21,308 nt of DNA. Origin: a virus. Of this stretch, positions 10,227 to 16,299 are shown piece by piece (within the stretch, counting starts at the first letter, position 1; the number at the start of each line of letters is the position of its first letter). The stretch lies in IMG/VR virus record IMGVR_UViG_3300044675_004111, positions 1 to 21,308 of that record; one strand, given 5' to 3'. Under the pieces are notes generated by a model. The model was not told the origin of the DNA, did not search any database, and worked only from the letters and a program-made list of their open reading frames with translations. A program made the position numbers and the translations under genes.

Positions 10227-10520
10227 CTACCTATCCTCGTGTGCGGATAACAAGCCAGCAATAGCAGAAAGCGCTAAGACTATTTCAACTACTTGCGTGG
10301 CCTCTGGAATAATGATACGGGATATTACAAGTAATGATGCGACCCAAACACTAGTACACCACATACAGGTAAAGAAATACCCGAACTTATTGCTCTCTGG
10401 AGGGAACTTTTCCCATATCCAGTTACGGGGTTTATCAAAAATCTCGTCTCTAACTATCAACCTAGATATTCTGTAGGTCGCTAGTCCAGCAATTGCTAAC
10501 TGGAAGAAGTCTGTAATCAA
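10227..10520 (-). CDS. DUF1360-family small membrane protein
   Basis: A 97-residue protein with the DUF1360 pattern: an N-terminal hydrophobic segment running into YRISRLIVRDEIFDKPR, then TCMWCTSVWV (a CxxC at a membrane border) and two hydrophobic helices near residues 50-90. Such proteins are common in actinophages and Bacillus phages; function is unknown. The start is a TTG inside a TTGA overlap with the upstream stop, and GGGGGA sits five bases before it, which strongly supports this non-ATG start. It lies between two unknown genes and the portal, so it is co-transcribed with structural genes. Possible roles include lysis or membrane association, without direct evidence. Confidence 0.8.
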   Translation of the reverse strand: MITDFFQLAIAGLATYRISRLIVRDEIFDKPRNWIWEKFPPESNKFGYFFTCMWCTSVWVASLLVISRIIIPEATQVVEIVLALSAIAGLLSAHEDR

Positions 10521-10876
10521 TTATCCCCCTGAACCATCAAAGTGCTTCCATAAGGGCTCCAAGAACGCAAGCGTGAGCCGCATCCACAGTTGTCATCCTT
10601 TTTGAAGGCTATAAGTTTTCCTGTTTCGGTAATCACTCGATGTACCTTTTCGTATTTCTCATAAAAAGTAATATTTTCTTGGAACACTAGATTAGGTCCT
10701 GACGGAGAGTCTACAGCGATAAGCAACTTATTGTTGAAAACCACGACACGACACCTATCAAGCCTTCTGGTTCCTTTCGGGGCAGCACCTTTGGGCATCA
10801 ACTCTCTCAAATCCTCTAAAGAATTCGGTTCTGCCAAAGCAACTACTGATGGAAATACATCTGCTTGTACTCTCAC
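10517..10876 (-). CDS. Unknown protein with CGCGSRLRSW C-terminal motif
   Basis: A 119-residue protein I cannot assign. It begins at a GTG in a GTGA overlap with the preceding gene, with GGAG six bases upstream. The middle is a beta-rich pattern (RCRVVVFNNKLLIAV, then LVFQENITFYEKY). Near residues 96-108 it has DDNCGCGSRLRSWSPYG, a compact Cys-rich turn that could bind metal. It is followed by a TTGA overlap into the DUF1360 gene, so translation of the two is probably coupled. Its place just upstream of the portal suggests a phage structural or packaging accessory, but this is only context. Confidence 0.75.
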   Translation of the reverse strand: MRVQADVFPSVVALAEPNSLEDLRELMPKGAAPKGTRRLDRCRVVVFNNKLLIAVDSPSGPNLVFQENITFYEKYEKVHRVITETGKLIAFKKDDNCGCGSRLRSWSPYGSTLMVQGDN

Positions 10877-11220
10877 TTAGTCTCCGTGTATTCAGATGGT
10901 ATGTGGAACTCAAGCCAGCCAAGATAAGACTTAGCAAGAGTTAGTGGGACTAGTAGAGGCTTCTCTCTAGTTGCTTTCTCTGGTGTTAGAAAGGTTTCTA
11001 AGTCGCTAGGCTGTTTAGCAACAGGGCAATACATCCAAGACTCTGTTTCCTGAAGTGTTGCTAATGGAAAAGCAATAGGGTAGTGTGATTTTTCAGAGGT
11101 AAGTGTCTCTAAACGTCTGGCGTTAGGTCTGGACTTTACTTTTTTAGGGTTGAACCAGACTGCTACTACAAGGTCTTCTTCAGAGTATGTGCCAGAAGTG
11201 TTTTTATAGGTTCTAGACAT
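10873..11220 (-). CDS. Unknown protein in structural operon
   Basis: A 115-residue protein of unknown function, second gene of the leftward operon. The start ATG at 11220 overlaps the previous gene's last codons by eight bases, with AAGGCGA upstream. Composition is mixed, with a VVAVWFNPKKVKSRPNARRL segment near the N-terminus, a single Cys near the middle, and a hydrophobic WLEFHIPSEY near the C-terminus. No signal peptide, membrane segment or recognised domain is visible. Co-directional overlap on both sides shows it is part of the operon. Confidence 0.7.
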   Translation of the reverse strand: MSRTYKNTSGTYSEEDLVVAVWFNPKKVKSRPNARRLETLTSEKSHYPIAFPLATLQETESWMYCPVAKQPSDLETFLTPEKATREKPLLVPLTLAKSYLGWLEFHIPSEYTETK

Positions 11221-11713
11221 TGCTTAGTCGCCTTGCCATTGCTCTGTAGGTAACTCCAGCGGCTTCAGCGATGTCCGCAGCGGGTACGCCACGGTCTCTA
11301 AGTTCTTTTGCAATCGCTGTGAGTTCCTTGTTGGCTATCGCAAGGGGGCTATTGCTTGGTGTCTTTGCTCTATATCTCTTTGAGAGGTCAGCAAGTTGCT
11401 TGAGTTGAGGTCTCAACTCTGGCGGAACGCTTGGGGAGATAGACCTCATGCGTGGGGCATTGTTTAGTGGGGCGGTAGAGGTTAAAGATTTAGGTGGGGT
11501 AGGTGGGACTGGCCTTCTCTGCTCTTCTGACTTAGCATTCTTGACCCAGAAGTGAACTGTTGACTTAGGACGAACAGGTTTGAGTGAGTTAGCAATTACA
11601 GCCAATGACCAGCCAGCCTCCCAAAGGGCACGGAGGCGTGGGGGAAGCATTTCATCTGGAAGACTGGACAAAAATCTCACCTCATCATCTGGGAGTCTTG
11701 TCTTTTTCTTCAT
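11213..11713 (-). CDS. Double helix-turn-helix protein, first gene of structural operon
   Basis: A 166-residue protein with two apparent HTH units. The first (about residues 27-58) is LRALWEAGWSLAVIANSL followed by a VHFWV recognition-like helix. After a Pro-rich linker comes a helical segment (100-140), then a second HTH at 143-163 (VPAADIAEAAGVTYRAMARR). The order HTH, Pro linker, long helix, C-terminal HTH is shared with the plus-strand protein at 14003-14668. As first gene of an operon leading to the portal it could be a small terminase-like DNA-binding subunit or a transcription regulator of the adjacent control region; the sequence does not decide. The ATG at 11713 has TAGGAT/AGGGG just upstream. 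Confidence 0.75.
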   Translation of the reverse strand: MKKKTRLPDDEVRFLSSLPDEMLPPRLRALWEAGWSLAVIANSLKPVRPKSTVHFWVKNAKSEEQRRPVPPTPPKSLTSTAPLNNAPRMRSISPSVPPELRPQLKQLADLSKRYRAKTPSNSPLAIANKELTAIAKELRDRGVPAADIAEAAGVTYRAMARRLSNV

Positions 11714-11738
11714 ACCCCTATCCTACAGGGTTTTTTAG

Positions 11739-11870
11739 ATGCCGTACAAGACTAAAGCAGCAAAATCATTGGACGACAAAGACGAATATATGAACCTTTC
11801 CATATTTTGGTTTTGGCCTGTGACAAGGCTCTGCATAGTATTAACACTTTTCCAAATCGTTTCCGGATAA
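11739..11870 (+). CDS. Possible 43-residue membrane mini-protein
   Basis: A short frame starting at ATG 11739, 25 bases from the divergent operon start. The first 18 residues are charged (MPYKTKAAKSLDDKDEYM), then one hydrophobic segment with aromatic residues (SIFWFWPV, then LCIVLTLFQIV). The topology looks protein-like, but the ribosome binding site is weak (CAGGG) and no promoter is clear upstream. It would also overlap the likely promoter of the leftward operon, so it may be spurious. Confidence 0.25.
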   Translation: MPYKTKAAKSLDDKDEYMNLSIFWFWPVTRLCIVLTLFQIVSG

Positions 11871-12216
11871 AAATAAACTACAGACAACTTTTTATTTTTT
11901 TCTTAGGTTCTGAAGTCTTAGGTAATCTTTTTTTATTATTTTATTTATTTATTTGGGCTATAAGACTTTTATTGAGGCGTTCTTGTCTCTAAAAACTTAC
12001 AAACAATTATTATTTATTTTATTTTCTAAACTTTCTCTAGTGTCTAGTGTTATCACTTGGTCATCTCTCCGGCTGACTAACTTACAAACAACTTGGCTAG
12101 TGTCTTAGACATAAGGGGGCTAAGTGTCAAGGCTTTTGATAACGATTAGATAACAAGGGGGCTAGGCTCTTGTCTAAAGGTGTGATACAAAACACTAACA
12201 AAGACTAGGACAATAC
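11871..12216. other. AT-rich intergenic control region with iterated short motifs
   Basis: No convincing gene. The left half is extremely AT-rich (runs such as TTTTTATTATTTTATTTATTT). The right half repeats short words: CTTACAAACAA at 11996 and 12081, CTAGTGTC near 12038 and 12097, and AAGGGGGCTA twice between 12110 and 12165. It lies between divergent operons, each of which includes a double-HTH gene. This could be a control region, operator cluster or replication origin; no initiator gene or classical iteron array proves an origin. Confidence 0.4.
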
Positions 12217-12245
12217 TTGACAATAGTCTAGGCGTGTTCTAGTGT
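12217..12245 (+). promoter_or_regulatory. Sigma70-type promoter for the 73-residue gene
   Basis: TTGACA, 17-base spacer, TAGTGT; about 45 bases upstream of the ATG at 12290. It shares the TAGnnT -10 form with the next four promoters. Confidence 0.65.
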
Positions 12246-12289
12246 TAGGTATGTAGTCAAAGGGGCTACACGAAAAGACAGGAAAAGAA

Positions 12290-12511
12290 ATGACACAACA
12301 CGGGGTAAGCATTACAACTGAAGGACATAACTACAACTTCGTAGTAGATACCACCGCACAGGTTAGAGACTTGCTACTCAACACCACCGCACCAATTACT
12401 GAGGTAATTGTTATGGAAGAAGGCTACGGCAAGGAAGCCCGTATGCTAAACGCTGAGGAAATCTTGGCTATTGTCCTCAACCACCCAAAGCCAGCCCTAT
12501 CTCTAGTCTAA
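12290..12511 (+). CDS. Small unknown protein, cassette 1
   Basis: A 73-residue soluble-looking protein, first of the rightward cassettes. ATG is preceded by AGGAAAAGAA. The N-terminal half alternates polar and hydrophobic residues (beta-like, TTEGHNYNFVVDTTAQ), followed by an acidic stretch (VMEEGYGKEARMLNAEE) and a helix ILAIVLNHP. No known domain recognised. It has its own promoter and its own intrinsic terminator 15 bases after the stop, so it is probably a monocistronic accessory or early gene. Confidence 0.7.
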   Translation: MTQHGVSITTEGHNYNFVVDTTAQVRDLLLNTTAPITEVIVMEEGYGKEARMLNAEEILAIVLNHPKPALSLV

Positions 12512-12525
12512 TAAACTAGGCAAGG

Positions 12526-12549
12526 AAGCCCCCGCAAGGGGGCTTTTTT
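12526..12549 (+). terminator. Intrinsic terminator after cassette 1
   Basis: AGCCCCC-GCAA-GGGGGCT hairpin followed by TTTTT, directly downstream of the 73-residue gene. Confidence 0.9.
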
Positions 12550-12587
12550 GTTGCCAAAAGTATGACCAGTCATCTGCCTTTTAGGGC

Positions 12588-12616
12588 TTGACAAGCGTGG
12601 AACAGTATCATAGTCT
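12588..12616 (+). promoter_or_regulatory. Promoter for the 52-residue membrane protein
   Basis: TTGACA, 17 bases beginning AGCGTGG, TAGTCT. A 7-bp hairpin (TAAGCAC/GTGCTTA, loop AGAGA) lies in the leader just after the -10. Confidence 0.75.
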
Positions 12617-12660
12617 TATCTCATAAGCACAGAGAGTGCTTACAGACAAGGGGAAATAAA

Positions 12661-12819
12661 ATGACAACAGCACTACTTCAGATTATCGCAGGCGCACTAC
12701 TTCTAAACACACCTCTCATCATCCTATGGATTATGGAAGCCCGCAAGGTGAGCAAGCCAAAGCGCAAGGCGTCCAAGCCTGAGAACTTCGCAGTAGAAAA
12801 CTTCTGGGCAACTAACTAA
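12661..12819 (+). CDS. 52-residue single-span membrane protein, cassette 2
   Basis: A short frame with ATG preceded by AAGGGGAAATAAA. Residues 4-25 form one hydrophobic segment (LLQIIAGALLLNTPLIILWIM), followed by a basic tail KVSKPKRKASKP and a C-terminal NFWATN. The basic flank predicts a cytoplasmic C-terminus. Own promoter, own terminator. Function unknown; small phage membrane proteins of this kind can be holin-like, anti-holin or superinfection-exclusion factors, but nothing in the sequence chooses between them. Confidence 0.7.
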   Translation: MTTALLQIIAGALLLNTPLIILWIMEARKVSKPKRKASKPENFAVENFWATN

Positions 12820-12829
12820 AACTTACAGA

Positions 12830-12855
12830 GAAGCCCCCCGCAAGGGGGGTTTTTC
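12830..12855 (+). terminator. Intrinsic terminator after cassette 2
   Basis: AAGCCCCCC-GCAA-GGGGGG hairpin followed by TTTTTCTTTT. Confidence 0.9.
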
Positions 12856-12895
12856 TTTTGCCCTAAAGATGTGATAGGAAACACACCCTAAAGAC

Positions 12896-12924
12896 TTGAC
12901 AAGCGTAAGACACTAGCATAGGCT
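12896..12924 (+). promoter_or_regulatory. Promoter for the 80-residue Cys protein
   Basis: TTGACA, 17 bases beginning AGCGTAAG, TAGGCT. The 20 bases before the -35 (ACACACCCTAAAGAC core) are nearly the same as those before the promoter at 13357, showing duplicated cassette boundaries. Confidence 0.75.
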
Positions 12925-12953
12925 TATCTTATAAGCACAAACAAGGGGGAAAG

Positions 12954-13196
12954 ATGAAAAACAAAAAGAAAGTAGTAGGACTTGGAAAGGTCTGCTATTC
13001 CTGCTCGGTAGAGATTATGAGCAACGAGGATTACACCGCACTAGTCCATAAACAAAAAGGCGCAGAGACTATGGCACTAGCGCACACAGACTGGACAGGT
13101 TGCCAAAAAGCCATAAATCGCCCAGAGAGCAGACTTGAATACCGCTTACAGGTATCAAGACAAAGGGAAAGCGAAGCCTCGCTAACCCTAGTCTAA
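12954..13196 (+). CDS. Small CxxC protein, cassette 3
   Basis: An 80-residue protein with ATG preceded by AAGGGGGAAAG. It opens with a Lys-rich segment, then VCYSCSVEIMSNEDYTALVH, where the CYSC pair resembles half of a zinc knuckle; a third Cys lies near residue 50 (WTGCQKA) with nearby His residues that could complete a site. The C-terminal third is charged and helical. No family recognised. Own promoter and terminator. Confidence 0.7.
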   Translation: MKNKKKVVGLGKVCYSCSVEIMSNEDYTALVHKQKGAETMALAHTDWTGCQKAINRPESRLEYRLQVSRQRESEASLTLV

Positions 13197-13202
13197 AAAC
13201 TA

Positions 13203-13227
13203 AAAGCCCCCGAAAGGGGGTTTTTTT
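13203..13227 (+). terminator. Intrinsic terminator after cassette 3
   Basis: AAGCCCCC-GAAA-GGGGG hairpin followed by seven T. Confidence 0.9.
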
Positions 13228-13230
13228 CTG

Positions 13231-13292
13231 GCGAAGGTAGCCAAAAAGTAAAAATCTGGCTAACCGGTTCTACTTCTACAAACAACTTTCGC
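13231..13292. repeat. Boundary element 1 (AAAAAGTAAAAA plus CTACAAACAACTT)
   Basis: Lies between the terminator of cassette 3 and the promoter of cassette 4. GCGAA/TTCGC arms enclose GGTAGCC/GGCTAACC, a stem with one bulge whose loop is the 12-mer at 13243-13254. CTACAAACAACTT follows at 13276-13288. On the minus strand the order is AAGTTGTTTGTAG, then TTTTTACTTTTTG. Confidence 0.6.
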
Positions 13293-13356
13293 AGACTATC
13301 CGCACACAGCGTTCTAAACCCTAGACTAAATGTGTCCTAAAACACACCCTAAAGAC

Positions 13357-13385
13357 TTGACAAGCGTAAGGCTATGCCATAGTAT
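13357..13385 (+). promoter_or_regulatory. Promoter for the 57-residue basic protein
   Basis: TTGACA, 17 bases beginning AGCGTAAG, TAGTAT. Confidence 0.75.
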
Positions 13386-13414
13386 TATCACTAAGACAAG
13401 GGAAAGGAAAGAAA

Positions 13415-13588
13415 ATGCGAGGACTACCTGATAGCGCAATAGTAGGAACTTACAAACGCCTACACCGCAAGCCAAAGCGTAAAGCACCTATTGTTAGTTA
13501 TGACGAGCAAGCAGAAATAATTGGTAAATTATTCTCTTGGGTCGTAGTAAAAGCAATAAAAGCAACGCACAAAGTAATTTATAAATAA
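13415..13588 (+). CDS. 57-residue basic protein, cassette 4
   Basis: A short frame with ATG preceded by AAGGGAAAGGAAAG. The N-terminal half is strongly basic (TYKRLHRKPKRKAP), followed by an acidic patch (DEQAE) and an amphipathic C-terminal helix (IIGKLFSWVVVKAIKA). The charge suggests nucleic-acid or membrane-surface binding, which is inference. Unlike the other cassettes there is no terminator: the next promoter -35 starts four bases after the stop, so transcription likely continues into the DUF3846 gene. Confidence 0.65.
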   Translation: MRGLPDSAIVGTYKRLHRKPKRKAPIVSYDEQAEIIGKLFSWVVVKAIKATHKVIYK

Positions 13589-13591
13589 AAC

Positions 13592-13621
13592 TTGACAAGG
13601 GCTATTCCTATGGTCTAGCCT
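13592..13621 (+). promoter_or_regulatory. Promoter for DUF3846 gene
   Basis: TTGACA, 18-base spacer, TAGCCT, immediately after the previous stop codon. Confidence 0.65.
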
Positions 13622-13649
13622 TACACTTATCAAACAGAAAGGAAATAAA

Positions 13650-13985
13650 ATGCTTGCTATCAAACTAAATGCTGAAGGACAAGCAGAGGAAGTCCAACTA
13701 GCAGATGAAGGTTCTCAACTAGAGCAACTTCAATCTGCCGTAGGCGGACTTGTTCAAGCGATAGACTTCACCGCAGACTTGACAATCTGGGTAAATGAAG
13801 AAGGAAAACTTTATGGGTTGCCAATCAACCCTATGGCAACTTTCTTATGGGAAAAGTATTTCGGACTTACTGACTTTATTTGTGGAGATGTAATCTTCAC
13901 AGGTGGCACAGGTGAGGAAGGCGAAACGCTAGGACTCAATGATGAAACCGCGAAACAACTTCGTGAGTTTCTCCGTATTGACTAA
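13650..13985 (+). CDS. DUF3846-family protein
   Basis: A 111-residue acidic protein matching the recalled DUF3846 pattern: a central VGGLVQAIDF, then TIWVNEEGKLYGLPINPMAT, and FICGDVIFTG near residue 85. DUF3846 proteins occur widely on phages and actinobacterial plasmids; function is unknown. ATG is preceded by AAAGGAAATAAA. The next gene starts 17 bases downstream, so the two probably share a transcript ending at the terminator at 14689. Confidence 0.8.
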   Translation: MLAIKLNAEGQAEEVQLADEGSQLEQLQSAVGGLVQAIDFTADLTIWVNEEGKLYGLPINPMATFLWEKYFGLTDFICGDVIFTGGTGEEGETLGLNDETAKQLREFLRID

Positions 13986-14002
13986 CTCAAACAAAGGACA
14001 AA

Positions 14003-14668
14003 ATGACAACCGCAATCAACTTCCGCACTAACCCCGGCCAACTAGAAAAGGCTCACGGGGCACGCTACGCAATTAGAACAGAAAGACCTACTTTCTATCG
14101 CAGGGCAGGGCAGAACAAAATAGCAAAACTACAACTACCTGAAAATGTGGTTGTGGCTTTTTCTATGCTGACAAGCCCACTAGATAAAAAAATGAGAAAC
14201 GATTATGTAGTGGCGTTAGTAGGTGCTGGCTGGACACAAGCGTCCGTAGCGAGAGCGTCTAAATTATCTCCGCAGATGATTAGAGTAATTCTAAACTCTC
14301 ACACTAGCACAGGCGTTCCGCCAACGCTATTTGTTCCACCCGTTCCAAAGCACGCACCAAAGGTAGGGCAATCTCGTTATGTAATGCCTACACCTGAACT
14401 ACTGGCAAGGCTGAAGGAACTTCAACCCTACGCACAGCAGGTAAGAGCAAACAGCCCTCGCTTTCGCGCTGAGGCTGAGGAATACACCTACCTACTCAAT
14501 CAAGCACACAACGAACAAAAAGTTACTCTCTATCGCTTGGCAAAGTTATTAGGAGTAACTACTTCGGCACTTGCTTTCCGCTTGGTTCGGTATGGATACC
14601 GCACAACTACACTAGGAAAATCTTCTTCCTACAAGCCCGTTCTACACAAAAACAGAAGCACAGTCTAA
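14003..14668 (+). CDS. Double helix-turn-helix protein, rightward copy
   Basis: A 221-residue basic protein with AAAGGAC just before the ATG. Residues 66-98 form an HTH (YVVALVGAGWTQASVARASK, then a recognition-like QMIRVIL). A Pro-rich linker (VPPTLFVPPVPKHAPK) leads to a helical block at 131-170 (PELLARLKELQPYAQQ) and a second HTH at about 174-197 (VTLYRLAKLLGVTTSALAFR). The layout and several positions (AGW after the first helix, LKxL, a GVTxxAxAxRL end) match the 166-residue protein at 11213-11713, so I infer paralogy. Likely DNA-binding, perhaps acting on the control region between them. It ends just before a strong terminator. Confidence 0.75.
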   Translation: MTTAINFRTNPGQLEKAHGARYAIRTERPTFYRRAGQNKIAKLQLPENVVVAFSMLTSPLDKKMRNDYVVALVGAGWTQASVARASKLSPQMIRVILNSHTSTGVPPTLFVPPVPKHAPKVGQSRYVMPTPELLARLKELQPYAQQVRANSPRFRAEAEEYTYLLNQAHNEQKVTLYRLAKLLGVTTSALAFRLVRYGYRTTTLGKSSSYKPVLHKNRSTV

Positions 14669-14688
14669 GTTCTGGTTCTGGAATAAAG

Positions 14689-14724
14689 AAAGCCCCCTAG
14701 TTTTTGCTAGGGGGTTTCTTTTTT
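14689..14724 (+). terminator. Intrinsic terminator ending the rightward block
   Basis: AAAGCCCCCTAG and CTAGGGGGTTT arms around TTTTTG, followed by CTTTTTT. Confidence 0.9.
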
Positions 14725-14764
14725 GACGCCTTATGCCGTCCTTCCAAACTCCACACAAGGACGC

Positions 14765-14819
14765 AAAAAGTAAAAAACAACGCCCTGCAAGTCAAGTTTA
14801 AGTGACGAGCAAGGCGTTG
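14765..14819 (-). terminator. Terminator of lysis pair, using a repeat copy as its T tract
   Basis: On the minus strand CAACGCC and GGCGTTG arms enclose a 28-base loop and are followed by TTTTTTACTTTTTGC, which is the conserved 12-mer (14765-14776). It sits 14 bases after the peptidoglycan-binding-like gene. The loop is long for a classical terminator. Confidence 0.55.
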
Positions 14820-14832
14820 ATTTTGTTAATAC

Positions 14833-15312
14833 TTAGTTAGTGACTTCTACTGAAGTCCCTTCGAACAAACAAGAGATTAGTTTCTCGTCCTGAGCATTGA
14901 CTTTTTCTACCGAAGTCTTAGCAAACTGAGCGAGAGACTTCATAGTCCCTGCACTTAGCCAACCAAACTTGTCACTACCCGCATCGAGAAAGCCGAGTTC
15001 GACAAGACGGAATTGCACCAAACCAACTGATGCAGAATTTCTGGATTTCGACTCGAAAACAAGGTTCGACAACGAAACAACTTTTTTAGATGCAGCAAGT
15101 TTTGACGGGGCTGGTGCATCATTTTTACTTTTTGCCTCTTCGACAGGTGCAGCAACAGCAACAACTTCTTCAACAACTTCTGCTTCTAGAGTTTCTGGCT
15201 CTGTCCACACGGGTTCGGGTTGCGCTGGTGGGGCAAATGTAGGGACAACTTCCGCACTCTCAAGCACGGGTGTTGGCTCTGAGACCTCAGGTTCTTTGGC
15301 GTTCTCTATCAA
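14833..15312 (-). CDS. Peptidoglycan-binding-like protein paired with transglycosylase
   Basis: I place the start at a TTG (15312) overlapping the upstream stop as TTGA, because GAAGGAG lies eight bases before it; a frame from 15345 would ignore that signal. The product is 159 residues. The first half is acidic and rich in Pro, Val and Glu (low complexity, linker-like). Near residues 95-138, VGLVQFRLVELGFLDAG through GTMKSLAQFAK resembles the three-helix peptidoglycan-binding domain (PF01471-like pattern). There is no signal peptide. With the transglycosylase it may act in host lysis or as a separate wall-targeting subunit. It carries one copy of the 12-mer within its coding sequence (15122-15133). 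Confidence 0.7.
   Translation of the reverse strand: MIENAKEPEVSEPTPVLESAEVVPTFAPPAQPEPVWTEPETLEAEVVEEVVAVAAPVEEAKSKNDAPAPSKLAASKKVVSLSNLVFESKSRNSASVGLVQFRLVELGFLDAGSDKFGWLSAGTMKSLAQFAKTSVEKVNAQDEKLISCLFEGTSVEVTN
15122..15133 (-). repeat. 12-mer copy inside the peptidoglycan-binding-like gene
   Basis: Minus strand reads GCAAAAAGTAAAAAT, coding for AKSKN. Confidence 0.85.
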
Positions 15313-15941
15313 GGGGTTACTCCTTCGGGAAACTTCTTGAGCCAAGATTCATAGCGTTCTTGGTCTACACCATTATACCCGCTACCAACTTTCCAAGCCT
15401 CCCATTTTTCGCCACCATTACTCATGTGATAAGCAATCTCAGCATTGACTACTGGGTTGAATAGTTCCGCATTTGATTTGAGGTCAAACTTTTCTCGGCG
15501 GTCTACTCCTAGTCCGCCAATCATATTAATCTGGAAGATTCCGTATGAAGAGTCGCCTGTTCTTGTATTGCCATTGAAGGCAATAGGGCGACCATTAGAC
15601 TCCTTCTTCACAACAGCCCAAGCGACCTTTAGGGCTTTGCCCTCAAACCCAACGGCATAGAGCAGTTGAGCGAGTTCTTCGTCCGTGAAGGTGGTTCGCT
15701 GGTCAGCAAACCTCTGGAGTTGTAGAGCCTTGATTTTTTCCTTATGGGCGACGATTTCAGCCTCGATAAGTTGTTCGTAGGTTTTCTTTTCTTGCTGTTG
15801 CTGCTGCACTTCGACAACAGTTTTTACTTTTTGTTCGTCTGCGTTGGACGCTTGAACATAGGTAGAGAAAGTCGAAATAACTCCAACCGAAAGCAATACG
15901 CTCAAGATTTGTTCGACAACTCTGCTCTTAGTTTTCTGCAT
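15309..15941 (-). CDS. Secreted lytic transglycosylase / lysozyme-like protein
   Basis: A 210-residue protein. I choose ATG 15941 because AAAGGA lies six bases upstream; an ATG at 15965 has a weaker site. Residues 1-33 form a signal peptide or anchor (basic MQKTKSR, then VVEQILSVLLSVGVIS). A Gln/Lys-rich coiled coil follows (about 40-75). The catalytic region has AWAVVKKESNGRP with the probable catalytic Glu114, then TGDSSYGIFQINM and HMSNGGEKWEAW, the GLYF-type lysozyme-like fold used to cleave glycan strands. It is followed by a TTGA-coupled wall-binding-like partner and preceded by a structured leader. One copy of the 12-mer lies in the coiled-coil region (15821-15832). It could be an endolysin or a virion-associated wall hydrolase. 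Confidence 0.85.
   Translation of the reverse strand: MQKTKSRVVEQILSVLLSVGVISTFSTYVQASNADEQKVKTVVEVQQQQQEKKTYEQLIEAEIVAHKEKIKALQLQRFADQRTTFTDEELAQLLYAVGFEGKALKVAWAVVKKESNGRPIAFNGNTRTGDSSYGIFQINMIGGLGVDRREKFDLKSNAELFNPVVNAEIAYHMSNGGEKWEAWKVGSGYNGVDQERYESWLKKFPEGVTP
15821..15832 (-). repeat. 12-mer copy inside the transglycosylase gene
   Basis: Minus strand reads ACAAAAAGTAAAAACT, coding for QKVKT, a different reading frame from the copies at 15122 and 16731. Confidence 0.85.
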
Positions 15942-15965
15942 TGATTTTCCTTTGTTTGGGGACAT

Positions 15966-16100
15966 GGACTCTGCGTTGTATAAACCGCAGTTGGGTTGCT
16001 GACTAAGCCAACCGAGCCACCCTCATTGGGGAGACAGGTATTACTTACCTTTCCTAAGTTTGTCGTTAGGTCGTATGTCGTTCATAGGTAATACTCTATC
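15966..16100 (-). promoter_or_regulatory. Structured leader upstream of the transglycosylase
   Basis: A 135-base interval between the zinc-ribbon gene and the transglycosylase. On the minus strand it can form a long-range GTATTAC/GTAATAC pairing, a GGTTGGCT-TAGTC-AGCAACC hairpin (one bulge), and a CTGCG/CGCAG hairpin ending 17 bases before the chosen start region. A 14-codon frame starting at ATG 16084 with a stop near 16042 lies inside. I could not match it confidently to a known riboswitch class. Confidence 0.45.
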
Positions 16101-16125
16101 ACAGGAAAGTCAGGAAGGTAGCCTT

Positions 16126-16242
16126 TTACAGGCACTTTCCGCAACAAGCCCCGTGGTTGTAGTCGTTTTCATACAGGGAAAACTGGCTACCGCACTTCCA
16201 ACAGGCTATGTAAATGATTTGTTTTTTCTTGGTTTTTGTCAT
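16126..16242 (-). CDS. 38-residue zinc-ribbon-like protein
   Basis: A very short frame with AAAGGGGAAG five bases before the ATG and a perfect-spacing promoter upstream (16264-16292). It is Lys-rich at the start (MTKTKKKQIIYIA), followed by CWKCG and, 17 residues later, CCGKC, giving a minimal two-knuckle Cys4 arrangement. It stands alone ahead of the transglycosylase leader, with no terminator between them, so read-through is possible. The promoter, ribosome site and Cys pattern together make it credible despite its size. Confidence 0.7.
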   Translation of the reverse strand: MTKTKKKQIIYIACWKCGSQFSLYENDYNHGACCGKCL

Positions 16243-16263
16243 TTTCTTCCCCTTTCATAGACA

Positions 16264-16292
16264 ACAATACAATAGTCCAAGTTCTTTGTCAA
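16264..16292 (-). promoter_or_regulatory. Promoter for zinc-ribbon gene and possibly the lysis pair
   Basis: TTGACA (16287-16292), 17 bases, TATTGT (16264-16269), 22 bases before the ATG. Confidence 0.75.
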
Positions 16293-16299
16293 GCGACAC

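Noticed and set aside
11807-11992. Plus-strand 61-codon frame in the AT-rich region
   Set aside because: Non-ATG start without ribosome site; product is driven by A/T composition.
14969-15340. Plus-strand frame rich in Ser/Thr/Ala opposite the peptidoglycan-binding-like gene
   Set aside because: Its composition mirrors the Pro/Glu/Ala-rich minus-strand gene, which has a good start and operon context.
15966-16100. c-di-AMP (ydaO) riboswitch
   Set aside because: Context fits, but I could not align the conserved core; kept only as an unassigned leader.
16060-16260. Plus-strand 66-codon frame
   Set aside because: It runs antisense to the 38-residue zinc-ribbon gene, which has a well-formed promoter, ribosome site and Cys pairs.
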